Assembly: GCF_946222835.1 (NCBI RefSeq)
Contig: NZ_CAMIHD010000031.1
Coordinates: 1-14,115 of the forward strand
From: an uncultured Corynebacterium sp.
Lineage (GTDB): Bacteria > Actinomycetota > Actinomycetes > Mycobacteriales > Mycobacteriaceae
DNA length: 14,115 bases
Reading direction: 5' to 3'
Below the pieces are notes generated by a model, which saw only the letters and a list, made by a program, of their open reading frames with translations, searched no databases and was not told the origin of the DNA. This document shows, piece by piece, positions 1 through 6,600 of this stretch; within the stretch, counting starts at the first letter, position 1, and each line of letters begins with the position of its first letter. Made by a program: the position numbers and the translations under genes.

Positions 1-471
1 CCATCGCGGATAACGCATTGGTACAGCCAGCCCTCATTCGTGCGCAGATGGGTAATATCCGACATCCACACTCGATTAAGCTGGCCTTGATCAAATAGGC
101 GTTTTACCAGGTCTACAAGCGTGAACTTCTGCTTGGATTGAATTGTCGTTACGGGAACAAACGCCCTGGGTGAGATGCCCTCAATACTCATCATCCGCAT
201 GCGTTTGGCCACGGTTTAGCGATTGACATAGACCCCATCCTCAGAGAGTTCTGCACTAATCCGTGGGGCACCGTAGACTTCGTCAGAATCTTGCCAGATG
301 TCATGAATTTTCCTGTCTAACTGGTCGAGGAATCTCTGACGCTGATTTCACCACGAAGCCGTACTGCTTGAGCCTTTTGCCATTTATAGTAGCCAGAATG
401 GGAAACCTCTAATAACCTGCTCATTCTTTTTATGCTGTAGTTCGCCTTCTCCTGGTGTAGTAGCTCAAATT
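1..471 (-). pseudogene. IS3-family transposase orfB remnant (5' part, cut by window edge)
   Basis: Conceptual minus-strand translation gives the N-terminal helix-turn-helix part and the beginning of the rve/DDE integrase domain of an IS3-family OrfB. Recognisable pieces are LLEVSHSGYYKWQ near the start, DEVYGAPRISAEL in the middle, and RVWMSDITHLRTNEGWLYQ at the window edge; the Asp of SDIT is the expected first catalytic Asp. The reading frame is broken twice. A frame change lies near 335-345, between GEIS and RQRFLDQL, and an in-frame TAA at 216-218 falls where VNRKTV is expected. The rest of the DDE domain lies outside the window. The frame enters from orfA by a -1 shift at 466-472. No functional transposase can be made from this copy. 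Confidence 0.88.
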
Positions 472-768
472 TTTCCGATCGCGTTGCCTCAAAGCGACGA
501 AGGCGGTGGCTTTTGACAAGAACTCATTACCCATCTTGGCCTCAGCTAACTCACGACGCAGGCGAGCGTTTTCGGCTCGTATATCGGCATCACTGCGGCC
601 ATCTACTGAGCCTTGGCGTTCCCGCTCGAGGTAGACCCACCTGCCTAAAATTGTGGCTGATACGCTAACTTTCTTAGCCACATTACCGATTGGACGCTGC
701 GACTCGATGACCAGTCTGGTGGCCTCCTACTGGTACGTCAGGGTGTACTTCTTCCTCTACAAACTCAC
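430..768 (-). pseudogene. IS3-family orfA remnant (HTH protein) with two nonsense codons
   Basis: The minus strand encodes the small DNA-binding OrfA of an IS3 element. It has a helix-turn-helix region (EATRLVIESQRPIGNVAKK, ILGRWV) followed by the usual leucine-zipper-like helix (ENARLRRELAEAKMGNEFLSKATAF). The N-terminal part (KKYTLTYQ) is interrupted by TAG at 757-759 and at 727-729, so only an internal GTG at 681 would give an open stretch (83 codons to the TAA at 430-432). The likely original start is a GTG at 766-768, preceded by an AGGAG, but this is uncertain. OrfA normally binds the terminal repeats and is fused to OrfB by a -1 frameshift. Here it is a relic. Confidence 0.85.
466..472 (-). 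promoter_or_regulatory. Putative -1 programmed frameshift site (A_AAT_TTG) joining orfA to orfB
   Basis: On the minus strand the heptamer AAATTTG is read in the orfA frame as A_AAT_TTG, matching the X_XXY_YYZ slippery pattern. Slipping back one base gives AAA TTT GAG, which opens the orfB frame (KFELLHQEKANYSIK). The orfA frame runs 11 more codons to a TAA after the shifted codons. Many IS3 elements use A_AAA_AAG instead, so the motif is a variant. I have not modelled a downstream stimulatory structure. The site is a fossil because both reading frames are broken. Confidence 0.55.
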
Positions 769-787
769 AATGAACATCTTCTCCTAC

Positions 788-832
788 GGACACAAGATCC
801 GTACTAAGAGGGTGTCCACTAAACGAGGGTAA
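788..832 (-). repeat. Probable terminal region of the IS3-family element
   Basis: This stretch lies just upstream of orfA on its coding strand and just before the IS481-like coding remnant on the other strand, so it should contain the left end of the IS3 element. It contains an internal dyad, GGACAC at 788-793 and GTGTCC at 812-817. The segment CCACTAAACGAGGG that follows resembles an IS end. The exact tip and any target duplication cannot be set because the other end of the element is outside the window. Confidence 0.4.
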
Positions 833-1026
833 CCTTATAGCAAACTACGCCGCCTCTACATCGGGCGCCTATGGAACGGCAAACCAATCACCATGGTCTG
901 CATCGTCAATCGCGTAGACATCAAAATATCCGCCACCGGGGCACAAATCGCCGCCTACACACTCACCGAAGAAAAATCTATTACAACAAGAAAGACAACG
1001 AACTTGACCCCCAACGGGGCAACTGA
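833..1026 (+). pseudogene. C-terminal fragment of a second transposase (IS481-like), frameshifted
   Basis: The plus-strand frame entering at about 833 reads PYSKLRRLYIGRLWNGKPI, then VDIKISATGAQIAAYTL. This resembles the C-terminal beta-rich tail of IS481/IS3-like transposases, in which a 'GxxIxVxDxxTGEx...YTLDP' pattern is usual. The frame appears to slip near 977-982: the alternative frame continues as YYNKKDNELDPQRGN and stops at TGA 1024-1026, a natural-looking end. The other frame instead runs on through the tRNA terminator and into the tRNA antisense strand. Everything upstream of the fragment is missing and replaced by the IS3 remnant. Assignment to the IS481 family is from pattern memory only. 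Confidence 0.5.
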
Positions 1027-1031
1027 AAACG

Positions 1032-1068
1032 AAAAATCTCGAGACACCATAGGAACGATGTCTCGAGA
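1032..1068 (-). terminator. Rho-independent terminator of tRNA-Arg
   Basis: A perfect 10-bp inverted repeat (TCTCGAGACA at 1037-1046 and TGTCTCGAGA at 1059-1068) with a 12-base loop is followed on the minus strand by a TTTTT tract (1032-1036). It begins 7 bases beyond the tRNA CCA end, in the right orientation to end the tRNA transcript. Confidence 0.85.
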
Positions 1069-1075
1069 CTTCACA

Positions 1076-1151
1076 TGGTGCCCCAGAGTGGATTCGAACC
1101 ACCGACACCGGCTTTAGGAGAGCCGTGCTCTATCCCCTGAGCTACTGGGGC
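1076..1151 (-). tRNA. tRNA-Arg (anticodon CCT)
   Basis: The minus strand folds as a standard cloverleaf. The acceptor stem is GCCCCAG pairing with CTGGGGC, the D-arm starts AGCTCAG, and the anticodon stem CGGCT/AGCCG encloses the loop CTCCTAA. The T-arm contains GGTTCGAATCC. The loop puts CCT at the anticodon (1116-1118), which reads the AGG arginine codon. The discriminator is A (1079) and a genomic CCA is encoded at 1076-1078. It is a single-gene unit with a terminator just downstream and a probable promoter upstream, next to mobile-element debris. Confidence 0.97.
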
Positions 1152-1175
1152 GGGGTTGCGTGTGCAACTTGGCTA

Positions 1176-1181
1176 ATCATA
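1176..1181 (-). promoter_or_regulatory. Probable -10 box for tRNA-Arg (TATGAT)
   Basis: TATGAT on the minus strand lies 24 bases before the mature 5' end of the tRNA and is close to the TANANT/TATAAT consensus. No convincing -35 hexamer is seen at the normal spacing. The intervening leader contains a small TTGC/GCAA dyad. Confidence 0.5.
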
Positions 1182-1186
1182 GCAGT

Positions 1187-1217
1187 GGGGCAGGAGCGCC
1201 CCGAAATGGCTGGGGCG
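1187..1217 (-). terminator. Two mutually exclusive GC-rich hairpins after mrx1 (possible weak terminator)
   Basis: Just past the mrx1 stop the minus strand can pair CGCCCC with GGGGCG (1212-1217 with 1197-1202), or the same GGGGC with GCCCC (1198-1202 with 1187-1191). No U-tract follows either hairpin, so intrinsic termination would be weak. They are the only structures between the operon end and the tRNA promoter. Confidence 0.3.
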
Positions 1218-1221
1218 TGGG

Positions 1222-1503
1222 TTAGCTTTCGGCCAATTCCTTCTGCTTATTGCGCACGGAGGAGGCTGGTGGGTTGGTCTCGTGGGTGCCGTCGGAATAG
1301 AGGACGGTAGGGATGATGCGGTTGCCGTCGTTGACGGATTCGATCCAGGCGTTGATGTCCTCGGTGTTGTCGGCCTCGACGTCGACAAGCTCGTACGGGG
1401 TTTCGGTGCGGTCCAGATTTTTAATGAGCTTGGCGCAGAATGGGCACCAGTCGGCGTAGAAGATGGTGACGTCGGAGTTGGTTTCTGGGGTAGTAACAGA
1501 CAT
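1222..1503 (-). CDS. mrx1: Mycoredoxin (glutaredoxin-like mycothiol-dependent reductase)
   Basis: This 93 aa protein has a thioredoxin fold of the glutaredoxin type. A short N-terminal lead-in is followed by TIFYADW and the dithiol active site CPFC at residues 20-23, then the conserved cis-proline segment IIPTV (Pro65), which contacts the substrate thiol, and a GTH segment near the end. Actinobacterial mycoredoxins reduce mycothiol-mixed disulfides on proteins in the cytosol, using electrons from mycothiol and mycothiol disulfide reductase. The family motif is more often CPYC or CGYC, so CPFC is a mild variant. Its ATG overlaps the folA stop as TAATG, and a good ribosome site (GAAAGGA, 1513-1519) lies inside the folA end. 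It is the last gene of the cysQ-thyA-folA operon. A generic glutaredoxin is the alternative reading. Confidence 0.88.
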   Translation of the reverse strand: MSVTTPETNSDVTIFYADWCPFCAKLIKNLDRTETPYELVDVEADNTEDINAWIESVNDGNRIIPTVLYSDGTHETNPPASSVRNKQKELAES

Positions 1504-2033
1504 TAGGCTGCGTCCTTTCGGTCGTAGGTTAAAAAGCGGTATTTGATGGGGAGATCGCTGGCCTCTTGGTCTGGTAGGGCGAGATGGCCTTTGTCGGAAG
1601 TAAGCCAGTCGGTGCTGTGGGCGAGGCCGAATTCCTCGGGGATTTCAGGGGCATAGATGGAATTATCGCCGTAGGTGCTACCGATATTGACGCCCATGAG
1701 GGTGACCTCAATGCGGTCCACCTGGTCCAAGGTGGCGGAGTAGATTTGGCCGCCACCGATGACCCAGGCGTCGGAAAGCGGGGGCATAGCGGTGATGACC
1801 TGGGCGCCGGCGGACCACTGACCGGGCGTGCGGGAGGAGAGCACGTAATTCTCCCGGCCGGGAAGCGGGCGGAATTTAGGGTTGAGTGACTCCCAGGTCT
1901 TCCGGCCCATGATGACCGGCGCACCCATGGTTACGTCCTTAAAGTGCTTGAGGTCTTCCGGCACGTGCCAGGGCATCTGCTCGCCATCGCCAATGATTCC
2001 GTCTAGGGATTGTGCCCAGATTGCGCCCAACAT
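1503..2033 (-). CDS. folA: Dihydrofolate reductase
   Basis: This 176 aa protein reduces dihydrofolate to tetrahydrofolate with NADPH, regenerating the cofactor oxidised by thymidylate synthase; it is the trimethoprim target. It starts with the typical strand MLGAIWAQSLDGIIG, followed by the Met20-loop region (MPWHVPEDLKHFK) whose acidic PED residue is the substrate-binding carboxylate. The NADPH-binding motif GRKTWESL and the glycine-rich VIGGGQIY follow. The length is slightly above the usual 160-170 residues, in line with actinobacterial forms. The ATG overlaps the thyA TAA by one base (TAATG), so translation is probably coupled. Confidence 0.97.
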   Translation of the reverse strand: MLGAIWAQSLDGIIGDGEQMPWHVPEDLKHFKDVTMGAPVIMGRKTWESLNPKFRPLPGRENYVLSSRTPGQWSAGAQVITAMPPLSDAWVIGGGQIYSATLDQVDRIEVTLMGVNIGSTYGDNSIYAPEIPEEFGLAHSTDWLTSDKGHLALPDQEASDLPIKYRFLTYDRKDAA

Positions 2034-2830
2034 TAGACGGATACCTGCGCCTTGATGGTGGGGTGGGGGTCGTAGCCCTCAATCTCAAAGTCGGCGAAGT
2101 CATAGGAGAACATGTCTTCCGCCTTGTGCAGGTTGAGCTGCGGGTACGGGCGCGGCTCGCGGGAGAGCTGCTCTTTGACCTGCTCCACGTGATCGTTATA
2201 GATATGGCAATCGCCGCCGGTCCAGATGAGCTCGCCCACCTTGAGGCCGGCCTGCTGCGCAAACATGTGGGTCAGCGCCGCATAGGAGGCGATATTGAAT
2301 GGAACGCCCAGGAACATATCGGCCGAGCGCTGGTAGACCTGCATGGACAAGGTGCCATCGGCCACGTAGAGCTGGAAGAGCAGGTGGCAGGGCATCAGCG
2401 CCATCTTGTCCAGCTCCGCGACGTTCCATGCAGAGACCAAGTTGCGGCGCGAGTCCGGATTGTTCTTGAGGGTATCGAGCGCTTGCTGAATCTGGTCAAT
2501 GTGCTGGCCATCCGGGGTGGGCCAGGAGCGCCACTGCACGCCGTAGACCGGACCTAGCTCGCCATTGTCATCCGCCCATTCGTTCCAGATGCGGATCTTA
2601 TTGTCCTGCAGGAACTTGATATTGGACTCGCCTTTGAGGAACCACAAAAGCTCGCCCAATACCGCGTGGAAATAGACCTTCTTGGTGGTCAGCAGCGGGA
2701 AGGACTCGGCCAGGTTATAGCGCAGCTGCGCACCAAAGATGGAGCGCGTGCCGGTGCCGGTGCGATCGCCTTTGGGCGTGCCGGTCTCTAGGACCTTTTT
2801 CAGCAGATCCTCGTACGGGGTCTCAATCAT
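2033..2830 (-). CDS. thyA: Thymidylate synthase
   Basis: This 265 aa enzyme methylates dUMP to dTMP using 5,10-methylene-tetrahydrofolate and releases dihydrofolate for FolA. Clear motifs are GDRTGTGTRSIFG near the N-terminus (phosphate-binding Arg), WNEWAD, and PVYGVQWR. The catalytic Cys148 lies in MPCHLLFQLYV, followed by QRSADMFLGVPFNIASYA and the C-terminal GYDPHP. The start ATG at 2830 gives MIETPYEDLL, the length expected of the family. An in-frame GTG (2836) and an ATG inside cysQ (2854) are less likely alternatives. The gene begins 10 bases after the cysQ stop and ends in a TAATG overlap with folA, so methyl transfer and folate recycling are co-expressed. No strong ribosome site is visible. 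Confidence 0.97.
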   Translation of the reverse strand: MIETPYEDLLKKVLETGTPKGDRTGTGTRSIFGAQLRYNLAESFPLLTTKKVYFHAVLGELLWFLKGESNIKFLQDNKIRIWNEWADDNGELGPVYGVQWRSWPTPDGQHIDQIQQALDTLKNNPDSRRNLVSAWNVAELDKMALMPCHLLFQLYVADGTLSMQVYQRSADMFLGVPFNIASYAALTHMFAQQAGLKVGELIWTGGDCHIYNDHVEQVKEQLSREPRPYPQLNLHKAEDMFSYDFADFEIEGYDPHPTIKAQVSV

Positions 2831-2840
2831 GGGCACTAGT

Positions 2841-3599
2841 TTAGAATCCGCCATGCTCTGCGGCAAAGGCCTGGGCGTGCTCCAAGATTTCATCCTTGAG
2901 CTCGGGGCGGCAGATGAGGATATCCGGGATGAAGGTGTCCTCATTATTGAAGCGGATTTCGGAGCCGTCGAGGCGGCAGCAGTGCAAACCGGAGGCTTGG
3001 GCGACGCCCACTGGGGCGGCCTGATCCCACTCGTACTGGCCACCGGCGTGGATATAACCGTCATAATCGCCGAGCAGCACGTGCATGGCCTTGGCACCCG
3101 CGGAGCCGACGCCCACGATTTCATAGTCCATTTTCTCCGCAATATAGTCGGCTACCTTGGGCGGGCGATTGCGGGAGACGACGAACTTCTTAGACAGCGG
3201 GCCGGTGACCGCTCGGACGTCCGAGGACTTGAAGGTGACGCCGAGATCCGGCAGGCCCACCGCCGCGTGGATGGGAATACCGTTTTCTACTAGGGCAATG
3301 TGCACGGCCCAGTCCTGGCGGCCGGTGGCAAATTCTTTGGTGCCGTCGAGCGGATCCACGATCCACACGCGGTCCTTCTTCAAACGGGCCAGGTCATCGG
3401 AGGCTTCCTCAGAAAGCATGCCGTCCTGGGGACGGTGCTGTTCAAGCACGCGGGCGATCCATTCTTGGGCGGCTTCATCGCCGGCGTCGCCAAGCGAAAG
3501 GCCCCGTAGCAGGCCCCCATTGCGCACGCCTTTAAGGATCTCACCGCAGCCCTGGGCAAGGGAATTGGTCAGGCGGGAATCAGAAATCTCGACGGTCAT
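2841..3599 (-). CDS. cysQ: 3'(2'),5'-bisphosphate nucleotidase CysQ-like (inositol-phosphatase family)
   Basis: This 252 aa protein belongs to the Mg-dependent, lithium-sensitive inositol monophosphatase superfamily. Visible motifs are GDEAAQ near residue 40, the metal-binding SEE (63-65), the signature DPLDGTKEF starting at Asp82, and WDQAAP starting at Trp191, whose Asp is the third metal ligand. The spacing and the KEF after DPLDGT fit CysQ, which removes the 3'-phosphate of PAP or PAPS made during sulfate assimilation, better than inositol-1-phosphatase, although substrate cannot be proved from sequence. I chose the ATG at 3599 because a TAATGT box ends 7 bases before it. The upstream in-frame GTG at 3608 lies inside that box. 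It is the first gene of the operon, divergent from lhr. Confidence 0.85.
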   Translation of the reverse strand: MTVEISDSRLTNSLAQGCGEILKGVRNGGLLRGLSLGDAGDEAAQEWIARVLEQHRPQDGMLSEEASDDLARLKKDRVWIVDPLDGTKEFATGRQDWAVHIALVENGIPIHAAVGLPDLGVTFKSSDVRAVTGPLSKKFVVSRNRPPKVADYIAEKMDYEIVGVGSAGAKAMHVLLGDYDGYIHAGGQYEWDQAAPVGVAQASGLHCCRLDGSEIRFNNEDTFIPDILICRPELKDEILEHAQAFAAEHGGF

Positions 3600-3606
3600 G
3601 GTGCCC

Positions 3607-3612
3607 ACATTA
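3607..3612 (-). promoter_or_regulatory. -10 box (TAATGT) for leaderless cysQ operon transcript
   Basis: TAATGT on the minus strand sits 7 bases before the cysQ ATG, the TAnnnT-N(6-7)-ATG layout of actinobacterial leaderless genes. Transcription would start at or next to the A of the start codon. No ribosome site is needed or seen. Confidence 0.6.
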
Positions 3613-3622
3613 CAACGCGGAC

Positions 3623-3628
3623 TAGAGT
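3623..3628 (+). promoter_or_regulatory. -10 box (TAGAGT) for leaderless lhr transcript
   Basis: TAGAGT lies 6 bases before the ATG at 3635, again the leaderless layout. It is only 10 bases from the oppositely oriented cysQ -10 box, so the two polymerase footprints must overlap. An alternative ATG at 3629 would overlap the box and is disfavoured. Confidence 0.58.
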
Positions 3629-3634
3629 ATGGGC

Positions 3635-6600
3635 ATGCCAGAAAACATCCTCGACCGCTTCCGGCCCCAAGTAGCGCAGTGGTTTCGGGATGTATTTGCC
3701 GCCCCCACCGCCGTGCAGGCTCAGGCCTGGGAGAAGATTTCCCGCGGTGAGCATGCCCTTGTGGTAGCTCCTACCGGCTCCGGTAAGACGCTCGCCGCGT
3801 TCTTGTGGGCGCTGAATAATTTGGTTGAGCGCGAAGGCCAGCTGGCGCTGCCGGTGGGTTCAGGGACTGCTGGATCCGCCGCTGGCGTGAAGGTGCTGTA
3901 TATTTCCCCGCTTAAGGCGTTGGGTGTGGACGTGGAAAATAACCTGCGCGCCCCACTGACCGGCATTGCGCGCACCGCGGAGAACCTTGGGCTCGATGTA
4001 CCGGATATTTCGGTGGGCGTGCGCTCGGGCGATACGCCCTCGGCGGAGCGTGCGCGGCAGGTGCGCAAGCCGCCGGATATTTTGATTACCACCCCAGAGT
4101 CAGCCTATTTGATGCTTACCTCTAAGGCGGCGGGGATTTTAAAGACGGTGGATACCGTCATCATCGATGAGATTCATGCTTTGGCTGGTACTAAGCGCGG
4201 CGTGCACCTGGCGTTGACCTTGGAGCGCCTACAGCAGGTGGCCGGAGACTTCCAGCGCATCGGACTTTCTGCCACCGTGCGGCCACTGTCCGCGGTATCG
4301 AATTTCTTAGGCGGCAACCGCCCAGTAGAAATTGTGGCGCCGGCCGCGGAGAAGAAGTGGCAACTGGACGTGCACGTGCCGGTAGAGGATATGTCCGATC
4401 TGCCTACGCCGGAGCAAGGCTCTACCATCGGGGAGATGACGGTGGATGATGCGATTGGCATCAGCTCTCCTTCCGTGGATGAGTCCGCGCTGCCCACGGC
4501 GAAGTCTATCTGGCCGTTTATTGAGGATGACCTCTATGCGGAAATCATGGCGCATCGCTCCACGCTGGTATTTGTCAACTCCCGCCGGACGGCCGAGCGG
4601 CTGACCAGCCGGCTCAATGAGCTCTATGCGCAAGAGTATGATCCGGATTCGCTGTCACCCGAGACCCGCCGGGACCCCGCCCAGCTGATGAAACAGGTCG
4701 ACGTCGCCGGCAAGGCCCCGGCGGTTATCGCCCGCGCCCACCATGGCTCGGTGTCTAAGGATGAGCGTGCGATGACAGAGACCATGCTGAAGGAGGGCAC
4801 GCTTAAGGCCGTGGTGGCCACAAGCTCGCTGGAGCTGGGCATCGATATGGGTGCAGTGGAGCTAGTTGTGCAGGTGGAATCGCCGCCTTCCGTGGCCTCC
4901 GGCCTGCAGCGCGTGGGCCGCGCCGGCCACTTTGTGGGCGCGGTCTCGCACGGGTCTTTCTATCCCAAGCACCGCGCGGATCTAGTTCAGTCCACGCTGA
5001 CGGTATCGCGCATGCGCGCCGGGCTTATTGAGGAAATGCATACCCCGCGCAACCCGTTGGATGTGCTGGCGCAGCAGACGGTGGCGGCGGTGGCCGCGGC
5101 CGGTGAGGACGGGCTTGATGCCGATGAGTGGTACGAGATGGTCCGCCGGGCTTGGCCGTACCGCGATCTGGCGCGGGAGGTCTATGAATCCGTGCTGGAC
5201 CTGGTCAGCGGCGTCTATCCGTCCACGGACTTTGCTGAACTTAAACCCCGCGTGGTCTATGACCGTGTGGCGGGAGTGATGACCGCGCGGCCTGGTGCCC
5301 AGCGTGTAGCCGTGACCAGCGGTGGCACGATCCCGGATAGGGGCATGTTTGGCGTATTCCTCTATACCGGCTCGGGCGAGGGCTCCGGTGGCGCGCCGCG
5401 CCGGGTGGGCGAGCTGGATGAGGAGATGGTTTATGAGTCCAGAGTGGGCGATGTTTTTACCTTGGGCGCTACCAGTTGGCGCATCGAGGACATCACTCGC
5501 GACCAGGTGTTGGTCACGCCAGCGCCGGGGCATACCGGACGCCTGCCATTTTGGAATGGCGATGGCGCGGGCCGCCCCTATGAGCTGGGCAAGGCGTTGG
5601 GCGAGTACCGCCGCGAGGTATTTTCCTCGCCGGAGATCATTGCGGATGCCGATGATAATGCGCGCTCCAATATCGTGGCCTATTTGCAGGAGCAGAACGA
5701 GGCCACCGGTGTCATCCCGGATGAAAAGACGTTGGTGCTTGAGCGCTTCCGCGATGAGCTGGGCGATTGGCGCGTGGTGCTGCATACCCCGTTTGGCCGG
5801 CCGGTCAACTCCGCGTGGGCACTTGCGGTGGGCGCCAGGGTAGGCGAGCGCACCGGCATGGATCCGCAGGCCGTAGCTGGCGATGATGGAATCGTGCTGC
5901 GCCTACCGGAGGCAGAATCCGAGCCCGATGGATCCATCTTTGCCTTCGACGGGGATGAGATCGCCGATATCGTGGCCGAGCAAGTGGGCAATTCTGCGCT
6001 CTTTGCCTCACGCTTCCGCGAGTGCGCGGCCCGTGCGCTGCTTTTGCCTAGGCGCAATCCCGGCAAGCGCGCGCCGCTGTGGCAGCAGCGCCAGCGTGCC
6101 GAGCAGCTTTTGGACGTCGCCCGCAAGTACCCGTCCTTCCCTATCATCCTGGAGACAGTGCGCGAGTGCGTCCAGGACGTCTACGATGTTCCTGCGCTCA
6201 CGGAGGTCATGCGGGAGCTGGGGCACCGCCGCATCCGCATCGCGGAGGTCGCCACCGAGCAGCCTTCGCCCTTTGCCTCCTCGCTGCTATTTAACTACAC
6301 CGGCGCATTCATGTACGAGGGCGATTCCCCGTTAGCAGAAAAGCGCGCGGCCGCCTTAGCCCTCGACCCAGCGCTTTTAGCCAAGCTGCTCGGAACGGTA
6401 GAGCTGCGCGAGCTGCTCGATCCAGAAATTATCGCTGAGGTCCACGCCCAGCTCCAGCGCACAGATCCCTCGCGCCGGGCCCGCACTACCGAGGAGGTAG
6501 CGGACCTGCTGCGCGTGCTCGGGCCGATTCCCGTAGACGAGCTGGGCGAGCACACGGACGTGCCGCTTTCCGCCCTGGACCAACTCGGCACGCGGATTAT

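Noticed and set aside
893..1117. Plus-strand open frame of 74 codons across the tRNA region
   Set aside because: Its first part is the transposase remnant; its last part is antisense to the terminator and tRNA, so it is not a real gene as drawn.
2831..3142. Upstream extension of the thyA frame to give 369 codons
   Set aside because: The extra part overlaps the cysQ coding sequence in another frame and does not look like thymidylate synthase.
4982..5785. Long minus-strand open frame opposite lhr (267 codons)
   Set aside because: It lies entirely antisense to recognised Lhr helicase sequence and is a typical high-GC shadow frame with His/Arg/Ala-rich composition.
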